DNA of 64,000 bases from Paludibacter propionicigenes WB4. Lineage in GTDB: Bacteria; Bacteroidota; Bacteroidia; Bacteroidales; Paludibacteraceae. Below, in pieces: positions 1 to 10,220 of this stretch (position 1 is its first letter; each line of letters opens with the position of its first letter). Below the pieces are notes generated by a model. The model had not been told where the DNA came from and did not search any database. It worked only from the letters and a program-made list of their open reading frames with translations. Both the position numbers and the translations under genes were made by a program. Location of the stretch: positions 620,001 through 684,000 of the forward strand of contig NC_014734.1 of assembly GCF_000183135.1 (NCBI RefSeq), given 5' to 3'.

Positions 1-9
1 GAAGAAATA

Positions 10-37
10 CAGCCGACCGCATTGCTGCAACCGGCTG
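10..37 (-). terminator. Hairpin downstream of the carbamoyl-phosphate synthase gene
   Basis: Read on the minus strand, 6 bp (CAGCCG/CGGCTG) are followed by three G-U wobbles, 3 bp (GCA/TGC) and a GCAA tetraloop of the GNRA class. The plus-strand version is interrupted by A-C mismatches, so the structure suits a minus-strand transcript. It lies about 35 nt past the stop codon. Only a modest T-rich stretch follows, so termination is probable rather than certain. Confidence 0.45.
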
Positions 38-72
38 CTTCTAATTATTAATTATGAATTATCAATTATGCA

Positions 73-3000
73 TTAATATTCATCCCAGCTCTTAATCTTT
101 ATGTCTTCGAAACTCATGGTACAGAATGCATTGATAAAGGCCGAAGCTAAACGCGCATTGGTAAACAACGGAATGTTGAAGTCAATAGCTCCACGACGAA
201 TGATATAGTCGTTTGCCAATTCTCGCTTGGATGAATTTTTCGGTATGTTGATTACCAAGTCAAATTCTTTGTTGGAAATCATCTCTTTTACATTCAAATC
301 TCCTTCTTCATCCGGCCAATTAACGGCAGTAGACTCTACGCCGTTTTCAGCAAGGAAAAGCTGCGTTCCGCGGGTTGCAAACAATTCATAACCTTTCTTT
401 TGTAAAGCAAGACAAGCGTCCGAAAGCTCTAACTTCGATTTTGTTTCGCCAGACGAAATCAGGATACGTTTCTTTGGAATGCGATAGCCTACCGAAAGCA
501 GTGATTTCAGAATTGCTTCCGAGAAATCATCTCCGATACAACCTACTTCACCGGTCGAAGCCATATCTACTCCCAATACCGGGTCAGCTTGCTGCAAACG
601 GGCGAATGAGAACTGAGAAGCTTTGATACCCACATAATCCAGATCGAAGGCAGATTTCTCAGGTTTCTCAACAGGCAAACCAAGCATTACTTTCGTAGCC
701 AGCTCGATAAAGTTTATTTTCAACACCTTGGAAACGAATGGGAACGAACGTGACGAACGCAGGTTACATTCAATTACTTTGATATAATTATCGCGCGCCA
801 GGAACTGAATGTTGAATGGTCCTGAGATATTCAAAGATTTTGCAATTTCGCTCGCAATTTTCTTGATTCGACGAATGGTTTCTACATAGATTTTTTGCGG
901 AGGGAATTGCGTGGTAGCGTCACCCGAGTGAACCCCGGCAAATTCTACGTGCTCCGAAATAGCATAAACGAGTATTTCACCGTTTTTAGCTACCGCATCT
1001 ATCTCAATTTCTTTACAGCGTTCTATAAATTCCGAAATTACAACCGGGTGTTTCTTAGATACATCCGTAGCCAGTTTCAGGAAGTTTTCAAGCTGAGTGG
1101 CATCGTAGCAAACATTCATGGCAGCACCCGAAAGTACATACGAAGGACGAACCAGTACAGGATAACCAATACCGTCAACAAATTCGTTTACGTCGTCGAA
1201 CGTAGTCAGCTCTTTCCAACGTGGTTGGTCGATTTTAAGCGTATCCAGCATCGACGAGAATTTATGACGATCCTCGGCACGGTCGATATCTACTGCTTGT
1301 GTACCAAGTATATTCACGTTTGCTCCGGCCAGTTTCAATGCCAGGTTGTTTGGAATTTGACCTCCTGTAGAAACAATTGTTCCCATTGGATTTTCCATAT
1401 CGATAATGTCCATCACACGTTCGAAACTTAATTCGTCGAAGTACAGACGGTCACACATATCGTAGTCGGTCGAAACTGTTTCAGGGTTGTAGTTGATCAT
1501 TACCGAGCGGAAACCTTCCTTGCGGATAGTCATCAGCGCGTTTACACCGCACCAGTCGAACTCAACCGACGAGCCGATACGGTAAGCTCCCGAACCAAGA
1601 ACCACTACAGAACGGTGGTCGCCTGTATATTTCACATCGCTGGCAGTTCCGCCGTATGTCAGGTACAAATAGTTGGTTTGTGCAGGATATTCGGCTGCAA
1701 GCGTGTCAATTTGTTTTACCACCGGAACAATGCCGCGGCTTTTGCGGTGTTCGCGGGTAAGTTTTATTTTTTCGTCAATGTCATTACTATCGCATTTGGT
1801 AACCAAGCGAGTTACCTGGAAGTCAGAGAATCCCATTTCTTTAGCGCGTCTCAGTACTGCATCTGGCAATTCATTTAGCGAATTAAATTTCTCCAGTTCA
1901 TGTTCTTTTTCAACAATAGCCTGCAGTTTATAAAGGAACCAACGGTCGATTTTAGTCAGCTCATGCAGTCTGTCTACAGAATAACCGCTGTGAAGCGCCT
2001 GCGCCAGATAGAACACGCGTTTGTCGGTTGGCTGATTCAAAGCTGTATCCACATCGTCTGCATAGAAAGCTTTGTTAGCCACAAATCCGTGCATTCCAAG
2101 TCCGATCATACGCAAGCCTTTCTGGAATGCTTCTTCAAAGTTGCGACCGATAGACATAATTTCACCGACCGACTTCATACTTGAACCCAACTGACGGCTT
2201 ACGCCCTGGAATTTACCTAAATCCCAACGAGGAATCTTGCAGACAATATAGTCGAGTGCAGGTTCGAAGAATGCCGAAGTGTCTTTGGTGACAGAGTTTT
2301 TCAATTCCGGTAATCCGTAACCAAGTCCCAGTTTAGCAGCCACGAAAGCTAACGGATAACCGGTTGCTTTAGAAGCCAGCGCCGAAGAGCGGCTCAAACG
2401 GGCATTTACCTCAATAACACGGTAATCTTCCGAGAATGGATCGAAGGCATATTGTACGTTACATTCACCCACAATACCAATGTGACGGATAATGCGGATA
2501 GCCAGTTCACGAAGTTTGTGATATTCACGGTTGGTAAGTGTTTGCGAAGGAGCCACAACGATACTTTCACCGGTATGAATTCCCAGTGGATCGAAGTTTT
2601 CCATATTACATACCGTAATACAGTTGTCGTACTTATCACGTACTACTTCGTATTCTATTTCCTTCCAACCTTTTAATGATTTTTCAACCAGAACCTGAGG
2701 CGAATATGCAAATGCCTTAGTAACCAGTTCTATCATTTCTGCATCATTATCGCAGAAACCACTACCCATACCGCCCAGTGCATAAGCTGCACGCACGATA
2801 ACTGGGTAACCTAATTCGTTAGCTGCCCGAAGTGCATTATCGAGGTCATTAACCGCTTCACTCTTTATGTAGTTAACGTCAATTTCCGACAGTTTTTGGT
2901 TGAATATTTCGCGGTCTTCTGTATCAATAATTGATTGTACAGGAGTTCCGAGTACACGCACTCCGTATTTTTCAAAGATTTTGTTTTTGAACAATGCCAC

Positions 3001-4443
3001 ACCACAGTTAAGTGCTGTTTGTCCGCCAAATGAAAGAAAAACTCCATCTGGGCGTTCCTTTTCAATAACACGTTCTACAAATTCCGGTGTAACAGGTAGA
3101 AAGTAAACCTTATCGGCTATACCTTCCGAAGTTTGTACCGTAGCAATGTTAGGATTAATAAGTACGGTTTCAATGCCTTCTTCTTTCAATGCCTTTAAAG
3201 CCTGAGAACCAGAGTAGTCAAACTCACCCGCTTCACCAATTTTCAAAGCACCAGAACCAAGTACTAATACCTTCTTGATTTCGCCTTTATTAATTTGCTT
3301 GTCTTCGTGAGTAGTTTTAAGCTTGGCAATGCATTCTTGTTCAATCAATTCAGGAATTGTCTTATCGCTTCCTTCAAGTGTTCTGATAAACACGTCGAAA
3401 AGAAACTCTGTGTCAGTTGGCCCGGAAGAGGCTTCAGGGTGAAACTGAGCAGAGAACCAAGGTTTGGTTTTGTGGCGAATACCTTCATTAGTTCCATCGT
3501 TCATGTTTACGAACAATGGTTCCCAATCTGCACCCAATGTTTTATTATCAACGGCAAAACCATGATTTTGTGAAGTGATAAAGGCACGTTGTGTTTCTAC
3601 CAATTGTACAGGTTGATTATGACTTCGGTGACCGTATTTCAGTTTGTAAGTTTTTGCTCCACCAGCTACTGAAAGCAATTGGTTACCCATACAAATACCG
3701 AAAATAGGTTTTCCGGTTTGCATAGCTGTTTGAATGTGTCGTACGGTATCTTTTGCATACTCAGGATCACCCGGACCATTTGAGATAAATAATCCGTCAA
3801 ATTCAATATGGTTGAAATCGTAATCCCATGGCACACGAATTACCGTTGTATCTCTATTCAGAAGGCAGCGGATAATGTTGTGCTTAACACCACAGTCCAC
3901 CAGCAAAACTCTGTGCTTTCCTATTCCATAAGTTATCACTTCATCGCAACTAACTTTAGCTACTTGGTTCTCATCATCGGGATTGATAAACTCAATATCA
4001 TCACCATCGGGAAATACTAACTTTCCTCTCATGGTTCCTTTTTCACGAACCAACTTTGTCAACTCACGGGTGTCTACACCAAAAATTCCGGGGACTTTGT
4101 TTTCTACGAGCCATTCGCTGAGGCTTTTTCCTGCATTCCAATGGCTGTATTCAAAAGAAAAATCGGAAATAATCAGGCCTGTAGCTTGAATTTTTTCCGA
4201 TTCATAAAAAGTAGAAAGTCCGTTTTGGATGGAATCGTTAGGAACTCCGTAATTACCAACTAAAGGAAACGTTATTGCCAGCAACTGCCCTGCGTAAGAG
4301 GGGTCGGTCAAACTTTCGGGATACCCGACCATAGCAGTGTTAAAAACAACTTCACCGGCAACCGGTTTTTCATAACCAAAGGATTTACCCTTAAAAACGG
4401 TCCCATCTTCCAAAACTAAGTGGAGAGGCTTGTACTCTTGCAT
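73..4443 (-). CDS. carAB: Fused carbamoyl-phosphate synthase (CarA-CarB, glutamine-hydrolysing)
   Basis: Makes carbamoyl phosphate from glutamine, bicarbonate and two ATP for pyrimidine and arginine synthesis. Residues 1-355 are the small subunit: a CarA N-terminal domain, then a class I glutamine amidotransferase with nucleophile Cys251 in GICMGNQ and the His335/Glu337 pair in FHPEA. A linker of about 30 residues leads into the large subunit near residue 388 (KKVLVLGSGALKIGEAGEF). Two ATP-grasp halves follow, the second opening at VVVLGSGAYRIGSSVEF, and then a C-terminal MGS-like regulatory domain from about 1325. The total of 1456 residues equals typical CarA plus CarB. The frame is open throughout, with no stop or second start at the junction. 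Bacteria usually encode the subunits separately; this layout recalls the eukaryotic GATase-CPSase. A promoter match lies about 53 nt upstream. Confidence 0.97.
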   Translation of the reverse strand: MQEYKPLHLVLEDGTVFKGKSFGYEKPVAGEVVFNTAMVGYPESLTDPSYAGQLLAITFPLVGNYGVPNDSIQNGLSTFYESEKIQATGLIISDFSFEYSHWNAGKSLSEWLVENKVPGIFGVDTRELTKLVREKGTMRGKLVFPDGDDIEFINPDDENQVAKVSCDEVITYGIGKHRVLLVDCGVKHNIIRCLLNRDTTVIRVPWDYDFNHIEFDGLFISNGPGDPEYAKDTVRHIQTAMQTGKPIFGICMGNQLLSVAGGAKTYKLKYGHRSHNQPVQLVETQRAFITSQNHGFAVDNKTLGADWEPLFVNMNDGTNEGIRHKTKPWFSAQFHPEASSGPTDTEFLFDVFIRTLEGSDKTIPELIEQECIAKLKTTHEDKQINKGEIKKVLVLGSGALKIGEAGEFDYSGSQALKALKEEGIETVLINPNIATVQTSEGIADKVYFLPVTPEFVERVIEKERPDGVFLSFGGQTALNCGVALFKNKIFEKYGVRVLGTPVQSIIDTEDREIFNQKLSEIDVNYIKSEAVNDLDNALRAANELGYPVIVRAAYALGGMGSGFCDNDAEMIELVTKAFAYSPQVLVEKSLKGWKEIEYEVVRDKYDNCITVCNMENFDPLGIHTGESIVVAPSQTLTNREYHKLRELAIRIIRHIGIVGECNVQYAFDPFSEDYRVIEVNARLSRSSALASKATGYPLAFVAAKLGLGYGLPELKNSVTKDTSAFFEPALDYIVCKIPRWDLGKFQGVSRQLGSSMKSVGEIMSIGRNFEEAFQKGLRMIGLGMHGFVANKAFYADDVDTALNQPTDKRVFYLAQALHSGYSVDRLHELTKIDRWFLYKLQAIVEKEHELEKFNSLNELPDAVLRRAKEMGFSDFQVTRLVTKCDSNDIDEKIKLTREHRKSRGIVPVVKQIDTLAAEYPAQTNYLYLTYGGTASDVKYTGDHRSVVVLGSGAYRIGSSVEFDWCGVNALMTIRKEGFRSVMINYNPETVSTDYDMCDRLYFDELSFERVMDIIDMENPMGTIVSTGGQIPNNLALKLAGANVNILGTQAVDIDRAEDRHKFSSMLDTLKIDQPRWKELTTFDDVNEFVDGIGYPVLVRPSYVLSGAAMNVCYDATQLENFLKLATDVSKKHPVVISEFIERCKEIEIDAVAKNGEILVYAISEHVEFAGVHSGDATTQFPPQKIYVETIRRIKKIASEIAKSLNISGPFNIQFLARDNYIKVIECNLRSSRSFPFVSKVLKINFIELATKVMLGLPVEKPEKSAFDLDYVGIKASQFSFARLQQADPVLGVDMASTGEVGCIGDDFSEAILKSLLSVGYRIPKKRILISSGETKSKLELSDACLALQKKGYELFATRGTQLFLAENGVESTAVNWPDEEGDLNVKEMISNKEFDLVINIPKNSSKRELANDYIIRRGAIDFNIPLFTNARLASAFINAFCTMSFEDIKIKSWDEY

Positions 4444-4495
4444 ATATCTTTTTTTGATTGAATTGTCTGTTTCGACTCAATTGTCCAAATTTGTG

Positions 4496-4526
4496 CAAAA
4501 GTACTGCTTTTTATTCTTTCCTGCAA
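4496..4526 (-). promoter_or_regulatory. Bacteroidetes-type promoter for the carbamoyl-phosphate synthase gene
   Basis: On the minus strand a TTG (4524-4526) is followed after 20 bp by TACTTTTG (4496-4503). This matches the TTTG-N19-21-TAnnTTTG pattern of the Bacteroidetes primary sigma factor and leaves a leader of about 45 nt. Confidence 0.65.
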
Positions 4527-4654
4527 CCTGAAATATGTAAAAACGAGTATCATTTTTCAGTTTTTATTTTCAGACTTATTTGTTTGTTAATAAGCAGAAT
4601 AAAAGAGAATAATTATACCAAAAGATTTATTTTTTATAAACAGACAGGATACAT

Positions 4655-4688
4655 AAAAAAATAGGGAAAGGTTATGCACCAATCCCTA
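4655..4688 (-). terminator. Intrinsic terminator of kup
   Basis: On the minus strand TAGGGA pairs with TCCCTA, and an inner GGT/ACC pairing closes around a small loop. A run of seven T follows directly. It lies 24 nt past the kup stop codon. Confidence 0.75.
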
Positions 4689-4711
4689 AATCATAAATCC
4701 GGTAGAATAGA

Positions 4712-6673
4712 TTATTCCATAAGAGTCTCGGCTCTTTTTATTTTGCTTTTAGATTCTCTCCGAACTACCAAAGGAACCGACTCAATATGTACATTGCTGG
4801 TATCTAATCCATAAGCTTTGGTATCAGTAATTCCCAAATGCTTAATAATATTATAAATATTCATTGTAAATCTTTCTTTGAAATTAAATCCCTGATTTTG
4901 ATTGTAAACACGATGAATAATGATAAAGCGGAAATCACCCGGGATGTTATTCTTCTTCAACGAAGGATAATTACTGGTTAAATCAAATTCTTTGTTTTCA
5001 ACCAATTCATCGATTATCTGACGGAAATACAGGTTTATCAATGGTTGAACCTGAAATCCAAGTCGTATATTAACGCGATACAAAGTACCCGGGATAAGTT
5101 TCTCAAAAGTATATTCAAATGTGGTAGGATCATCTAAATGATCAATGTGCAAAATCCAATAATTATCGGCTCGCTTGGGTTGTTTGTTTATTATTGAGTA
5201 AATAATCTTGCCTTCAATATCTGTTTTGTAATTTGCTTTACTCAGGTAAACGAGGTTTGTAGAGTATTTTGATATAGTTTCATCTTTACTTACGTCGGAA
5301 ATAATGTTGTAAAACGAAGCAATTTCCAGAAACTGCATGTATTTGTTTTTAATTTCTCTGGCATTATACCAAACAAACATAACACAAAATATCAGACCTG
5401 CAAGCATCACTGTAACCCAACCTCCATGCATGAATTTAAACATGTTGGCAGTAAGAAAAGATAATTCTATGATTAAAAATACTGATACAAATGGGATGAT
5501 AAAAATTGTTTTGATTTTCTTTGTTTTCAGGTAGAAGCCCAATAACAGGGTGGTCATCAACATTGTAATTGTGATAGATAACCCGTAAGCTGCTTCCATG
5601 TTACTCGAAGTCTGGAAAAACAAAACTACAATAACGCAAAATATATATAAAAACCAGTTTACAAAGGGAATATACAATTGTCCTTTTACCTCCGTTGGAT
5701 ATTTAATACGTTGTCGTGGCCAAAAGTTTAAACTCATACCCTCGCTAAAAATAGTAAATGATCCACTTATAAGCGCCTGACTGGCAATGATAGCTGCTAC
5801 AGTTGCCATTATGACTCCGAATATAAGGAAACTTTCAGGCATCAGTGCATAAAATGGATTTGTGCTCTCAGTCAATTGATTCATATGAGTCAATATCCAC
5901 GCTCCCTGTCCTAAGTAATTCAATATAAGGGTTGATTTGACAAATATCCAACTGACGCGAATGTTGTTGATTCCGCAGTGACCTAAGTCAGAATAAAGAG
6001 CTTCAGCTCCGGTTGTACATAAAAATACTGCTCCCAGAATTAAAAACCAACTTGGATAATTGGCCAAAAGATGTATGGCATAATAGGGGTTGAATGCTTT
6101 CAAAATCGGAGTAAATACAAAAATTTCTTTCAGCCCGAGTATTCCCAGCATGCTAAACCAAATAACCATCATGGGCCCGAATGATTTTCCGATGACCTTA
6201 GTTCCAAATTGCTGAATAATAAACAAAAGCGAAATAATTAAAATACTGATGGGTACAACAGGCGTTTCACTGTTCAGACCTTTTAATCCTTCTATGGCTG
6301 AAACTACGGTAATAGAGGGAGTAATAATTCCATCGGCAATTAATGTACTGGCACCAATGATAGCTATCACATAGAGCCATTTTTTCTTACTTTTTCTAAC
6401 CAATGCATACAATGCTAAAATACCACCTTCACCTTTATTGTCAGCGCGCAGGGTAATAAGCACATATTTTACAGTGGTTTGTAGCGTAAGTGTCCAGATT
6501 ATACAAGAAACTGCCCCTATAATGTAGTTCGCATCCAGATTGGCATTAGCACCAATAATCGCTTTCATTACATATAATGGTGAAGTTCCAATATCACCAT
6601 ATACAATTCCCAGTGTTACAATCAGGCCTAAGAATCCTAATTTATTTGAATGTTCAGTTTTGTTGCTTTTCAT
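4712..6673 (-). CDS. kup: Kup-family potassium uptake transporter
   Basis: Inner-membrane K+ uptake protein of 653 residues, the usual Kup length. The N-terminus carries the family motif GIVYGDIGTSPLY. Hydrophobic segments (about 12) extend to roughly residue 440, with the conserved stretch TTGAEALYSDLGHCG in the middle. A hydrophilic cytoplasmic tail of about 200 residues ends in basic RRESKSK. The gene is monocistronic, with its own terminator and two copies of a promoter-like repeat upstream. A K+ channel with an RCK domain lies elsewhere in the window (35.0 kb), so both uptake and gated flux of potassium are represented. Confidence 0.95.
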   Translation of the reverse strand: MKSNKTEHSNKLGFLGLIVTLGIVYGDIGTSPLYVMKAIIGANANLDANYIIGAVSCIIWTLTLQTTVKYVLITLRADNKGEGGILALYALVRKSKKKWLYVIAIIGASTLIADGIITPSITVVSAIEGLKGLNSETPVVPISILIISLLFIIQQFGTKVIGKSFGPMMVIWFSMLGILGLKEIFVFTPILKAFNPYYAIHLLANYPSWFLILGAVFLCTTGAEALYSDLGHCGINNIRVSWIFVKSTLILNYLGQGAWILTHMNQLTESTNPFYALMPESFLIFGVIMATVAAIIASQALISGSFTIFSEGMSLNFWPRQRIKYPTEVKGQLYIPFVNWFLYIFCVIVVLFFQTSSNMEAAYGLSITITMLMTTLLLGFYLKTKKIKTIFIIPFVSVFLIIELSFLTANMFKFMHGGWVTVMLAGLIFCVMFVWYNAREIKNKYMQFLEIASFYNIISDVSKDETISKYSTNLVYLSKANYKTDIEGKIIYSIINKQPKRADNYWILHIDHLDDPTTFEYTFEKLIPGTLYRVNIRLGFQVQPLINLYFRQIIDELVENKEFDLTSNYPSLKKNNIPGDFRFIIIHRVYNQNQGFNFKERFTMNIYNIIKHLGITDTKAYGLDTSNVHIESVPLVVRRESKSKIKRAETLME

Positions 6674-6707
6674 TAAGCGCTCTTATTTTTACTATTTGTT
6701 TGTTTTG

Positions 6708-6783
6708 GTGACAAAAATATAACAATATATTCAAAAATTAATCAATAAAGATGCATTTAACCGCAAACAGTGACAAAAATATA
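6708..6783 (-). promoter_or_regulatory. kup upstream region with a repeated -7-like element
   Basis: The 14-bp sequence GTGACAAAAATATA occurs at 6708-6721 and again at 6770-6783. Each copy contains, on the minus strand, a TATTTTTG match to the TAnnTTTG element. No well-spaced upstream TTG accompanies either copy. Tandem promoters or a repeated regulator site are both possible. Confidence 0.4.
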
Positions 6784-6840
6784 GTATTCTGATATGTCTA
6801 TAATAAGCGTCTTTCAATCAACTTTACGAATAAAAGATTA

Positions 6841-8418
6841 CTAAAACTCTGAGGCAAAATGGAATCTGATGTTTTTAAAATCATTTTGAGCCATTTGTAG
6901 AACATAACCTGAATCAGCAAGAAAAACATCACGTCCTTCTTTGTCTTTAGCCATGTATTGGGCTTTTCGTTTTTTAAAATTATCTAATTCAGTAGCATCA
7001 TCGCTTTCAATCCAGCAGGCTTTGTACAACGAAATTGGTTCCCAACGACATTGAGCATTGTATTCATGCAAAAGTCTGTATTGAATAACTTCAAACTGGA
7101 GTTGTCCTACTGTTCCAATAATCTTGCGACCGTTATATTGATTAGTAAATAATTGAGCAACACCTTCATCCATCAACTGATTAATACCTTTGTCTAATTG
7201 CTTGGTTTTCATAGGATCGGCATTTTCAATGTATTTAAACATCTCAGGAGAGAAGCTTGGAATACCTTTAAAATGTAAGTTTTCACCTCCGGTTAGTGTA
7301 TCACCTATCTTAAAATTTCCGGTGTCGGGTAATCCTACAATATCGCCTGCATAAGCTTCGTCGACAGTCTCTTTTTTTTGGGCCATGAATGCTGTAGGGC
7401 TGGAAAAACGCATCATTTTACCATGGCGTATATGTTTGTAGTTTACATTTCGTTCAAATTTACCTGAGCAAATCTTGACAAATGCAATACAACTTCTGTG
7501 ATTTGGATCCATGTTGGCATGAATCTTAAAAATAAAACCTGAGAAAGCTTCTTCAAAAGGATTCACTTCGCGTTCCTGGCTTTGGATAGGGCGGGGAGAA
7601 GGAGCTATTTCTACGAAACAATCCAATAATTCCTTCACTCCAAAGTTGTTTAATGCACTACCAAAAAAAACAGGAGCCAACTGTCCGGCCAGGTATTTTT
7701 CATTGTCAAACTCAGAGTAAACGCCATTAATTAATTCCATATCTTCGCGTAACTTGACGGCATTATGCTCGCCAACGTATTTCTCTAATTCCGGACTATT
7801 GATATCAGAGAAAGCCACGGATTCGCCAATGGATTGTTTGTTAGGTGTAAATAACTGGAGATTCTCTTTGTAAATATTATATACTCCTTTAAACGAGAAA
7901 CCCTGATTTATGGGCCAACTTAGCGGACGAACAGCAATACCCAACTCAGCTTCAAGCTCATCCAGCAAATCAAAGGCATCTTTACCCTCGCGATCCATTT
8001 TGTTGACAAAAATCATTACAGGGGTGTTACGCATACGGCAGACTTCCATCAGTTTGCGGGTTTGTGCTTCAACACCTTTGGCTGTGTCAACCACTATAAT
8101 TACGCTATCAACAGCAGTCAGCGTTCTGTAAGTATCCTCAGCAAAGTCCTGGTGTCCGGGTGTGTCAAGTATATTGATTTTGTAATCGCGATATTCAAAA
8201 CCCATCACCGAAGTAGCAACAGAAATACCACGTTGCTTTTCGATTTCCATCCAGTCTGATGTAGCCGTTTTCTTTATTTTATTAGATTTAACTGCTCCGG
8301 CCACATGAATAGCACCACCAAAAAGTAAAAGCTTTTCAGTTAATGTGGTTTTACCGGCATCAGGGTGACTGATAATTGCAAAGGTTCGTCGGCGAAGTAT
8401 TTCGGATTGTAAAGACAT
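6841..8418 (-). CDS. prfC: Peptide chain release factor 3
   Basis: GTPase that recycles release factors RF1/RF2 from the ribosome after termination. At 525 residues it is close to E. coli RF3 (529). The G1 motif HPDAGKTT spans residues 18-25, the switch II motif DTPGH 85-89 and the G4 motif NKMD 139-142. The downstream EF-Tu-like domain and the RF3-specific C-terminal region ([18 protein letters not shown]) are present. A strong promoter match sits 52-83 nt upstream, so it is probably transcribed alone. Confidence 0.97.
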   Translation of the reverse strand: MSLQSEILRRRTFAIISHPDAGKTTLTEKLLLFGGAIHVAGAVKSNKIKKTATSDWMEIEKQRGISVATSVMGFEYRDYKINILDTPGHQDFAEDTYRTLTAVDSVIIVVDTAKGVEAQTRKLMEVCRMRNTPVMIFVNKMDREGKDAFDLLDELEAELGIAVRPLSWPINQGFSFKGVYNIYKENLQLFTPNKQSIGESVAFSDINSPELEKYVGEHNAVKLREDMELINGVYSEFDNEKYLAGQLAPVFFGSALNNFGVKELLDCFVEIAPSPRPIQSQEREVNPFEEAFSGFIFKIHANMDPNHRSCIAFVKICSGKFERNVNYKHIRHGKMMRFSSPTAFMAQKKETVDEAYAGDIVGLPDTGNFKIGDTLTGGENLHFKGIPSFSPEMFKYIENADPMKTKQLDKGINQLMDEGVAQLFTNQYNGRKIIGTVGQLQFEVIQYRLLHEYNAQCRWEPISLYKACWIESDDATELDNFKKRKAQYMAKDKEGRDVFLADSGYVLQMAQNDFKNIRFHFASEF

Positions 8419-8469
8419 GGCAAAAAAGTTGATTTTTTATTCGGCAATTTGCTTCTTTTAAAGCGGCTG

Positions 8470-8501
8470 CAAAGGTACGTTTTTTAGAATGATTGTGCAA
8501 A
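8470..8501 (-). promoter_or_regulatory. Promoter of prfC
   Basis: On the minus strand TTTG (8498-8501) is followed after 20 bp by TACCTTTG (8470-8477), a full match to the Bacteroidetes consensus. Confidence 0.75.
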
Positions 8502-8525
8502 TAGCTTAAAAGATCATATCAAACT

Positions 8526-8563
8526 CAAAAAGTAAAGGTTGACTTGTTATAAGCCAACCTTTA
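8526..8563 (-). terminator. Terminator downstream of the outer-membrane barrel gene
   Basis: TAAAGGTTG (8533-8541) pairs with CAACCTTTA (8555-8563) around a 13-nt loop. On the minus strand the stem is followed by CTTTTTGAG. Confidence 0.65.
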
Positions 8564-8609
8564 TGCAAAATTCAAAAACAAATGACGAAGTAGGTTTTTG
8601 AAAGAAAAA

Positions 8610-10166
8610 TTAAAATTTAAATCCTAATGTAACAACAATATTGTTGTTTGTAGTCTTTACGCTTGCAGGTCTTACTGCTACCGCTAAACTGTTAGAATTA
8701 TAGGGGTAAAACGTTTCATCTAAAATTTTGTTCATATAAGCAAAGTCAATAAACCAGCTTGCTTCGCGATATCCAAAACCGGCAGTTAAGTAATCTGTTT
8801 TATTGTTCTGAAAGTACTCAGTGTCAGTTCTGGTGGTATTAAATCTCATAAGTTTATCAGCCTGCGAATTGTTTGTTGCAGCACTTGAATGTGCGAATCC
8901 TGCACGGAAGGAGATATTGTCTGTCATTTTATATTCTCCTCCGATTTTAATGGTTTGAACATCTTTCAGCATATCTTTAATTCCAGCATTTTCATCGGAG
9001 AAAGATTGAGCATTACCATCTTGATCGTATAGTTTGGCTGTTGTATTCAGATTATAATCATATTCTGCACTAATCAAACCTTTTTGACCAATAACAACAG
9101 CACCACTGAAATTAAACTTCCACGGATTATTTAATTTATAGTTACTGTAGCCTGGGTCACTGGTTGGAGTACTTAAATTTCCTCTGATTGATGTATCATA
9201 ATCAATACTCGAATAATTATTATCCGTCAAGTTGTATATGCTAGGAGTGTGTATAGACAATCCCAAGCGCAACATGTCGGTAGGTCTGATAATTGCCCCC
9301 AACTTCAAATTAAAACCTGTACCGGAAGTGTTCACAGTGCTATTGAGGGTCATTCCGCCTCCTGCTCCAAATGTTTCAGAATACCTGCTTCTGGCAGTAT
9401 AATCAATTGATTGTATATTCAGTGTAGTTCCTAAATAGAATATATTGCTAAAATTACCTGACCAACCAACAGAGTATTCATCCATATATCCGGTTTCTTG
9501 TAAAGTATATGTTGGAGCAACAAGTTCATTGGATCCGAGAATCGATGTCCACGAGCTTTTACCCGCATTTACATTTTCACCTATCAGTGCACCTTCAGAC
9601 GCTAGAACTGAAATCCAGGGAACATTTTTATTATCAAACGGTTCATAACTGTTAGGAACGTAAATTAAGTCTTTACTTGGAATATCTCCTGTGAAATATG
9701 CCATATAATCTGTAATAGATGACGCTGAAGAATTACTTCTGAGTGTTGAATTACGATTAAAGCTTTTTAATCTGTTGTAAGAAAAAGCCCAGTTTGAACT
9801 TAACAATCCACTTTCATCATTCATACTTCTGAATGTTGGGCTGGCCTTTATGTAGGAGAAGTTAGAAAATGTGGTATTAGTTCGATTGTCTTTTGCTGTT
9901 GTACCACTCCATACAGCATTGCTGTTTTGCAGACCGATATTAAAAGTTCCGCTTATTTCTGATGTGCGATACACACCAAGTCCTGCAGGGTTATCTTTTA
10001 TTGCTGATGCATCACCACCCAATGCTCCAAAAGCACCCGCCATACCTACGTATCTTGCAGTACCATTAATATCGGACTGAATAAATTTTGAAGCGTCAAA
10101 TTCTGTTTGAGCCATTAATAAAGTGCAGTTTGAAATCACTGCTAAGGCTAATATATACTTTTTCAT
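8610..10166 (-). CDS. Outer-membrane beta-barrel protein, OmpP1/FadL-like
   Basis: Predicted outer-membrane protein of 518 residues. A signal peptide is followed by a likely cleavage site in LLMAQ. The mature start contains GTARYVGMAGAFGALGGDASAIKDNPAG, typical of the OmpP1/FadL/TodX-like barrels of Bacteroidetes. The chain is rich in alternating polar and aromatic residues and ends in Phe (LGFKF), the classic last-strand signal for barrel assembly. In FadL relatives this fold passes hydrophobic compounds across the outer membrane; the substrate here cannot be read. It follows the low-complexity secreted protein by 54 nt on the same strand, so the two may share a transcript. Confidence 0.75.
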   Translation of the reverse strand: MKKYILALAVISNCTLLMAQTEFDASKFIQSDINGTARYVGMAGAFGALGGDASAIKDNPAGLGVYRTSEISGTFNIGLQNSNAVWSGTTAKDNRTNTTFSNFSYIKASPTFRSMNDESGLLSSNWAFSYNRLKSFNRNSTLRSNSSASSITDYMAYFTGDIPSKDLIYVPNSYEPFDNKNVPWISVLASEGALIGENVNAGKSSWTSILGSNELVAPTYTLQETGYMDEYSVGWSGNFSNIFYLGTTLNIQSIDYTARSRYSETFGAGGGMTLNSTVNTSGTGFNLKLGAIIRPTDMLRLGLSIHTPSIYNLTDNNYSSIDYDTSIRGNLSTPTSDPGYSNYKLNNPWKFNFSGAVVIGQKGLISAEYDYNLNTTAKLYDQDGNAQSFSDENAGIKDMLKDVQTIKIGGEYKMTDNISFRAGFAHSSAATNNSQADKLMRFNTTRTDTEYFQNNKTDYLTAGFGYREASWFIDFAYMNKILDETFYPYNSNSLAVAVRPASVKTTNNNIVVTLGFKF

Positions 10167-10220
10167 AAGTTGTTTTTTTATTCAATGAATATATTTAGTT
10201 ATGCTAATGGAAAGTAAAAC

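Noticed and set aside
895-1431. 178-codon plus-strand reading frame
   Set aside because: It lies wholly antisense to the well-conserved carbamoyl-phosphate synthase gene and its translation shows no domain pattern.
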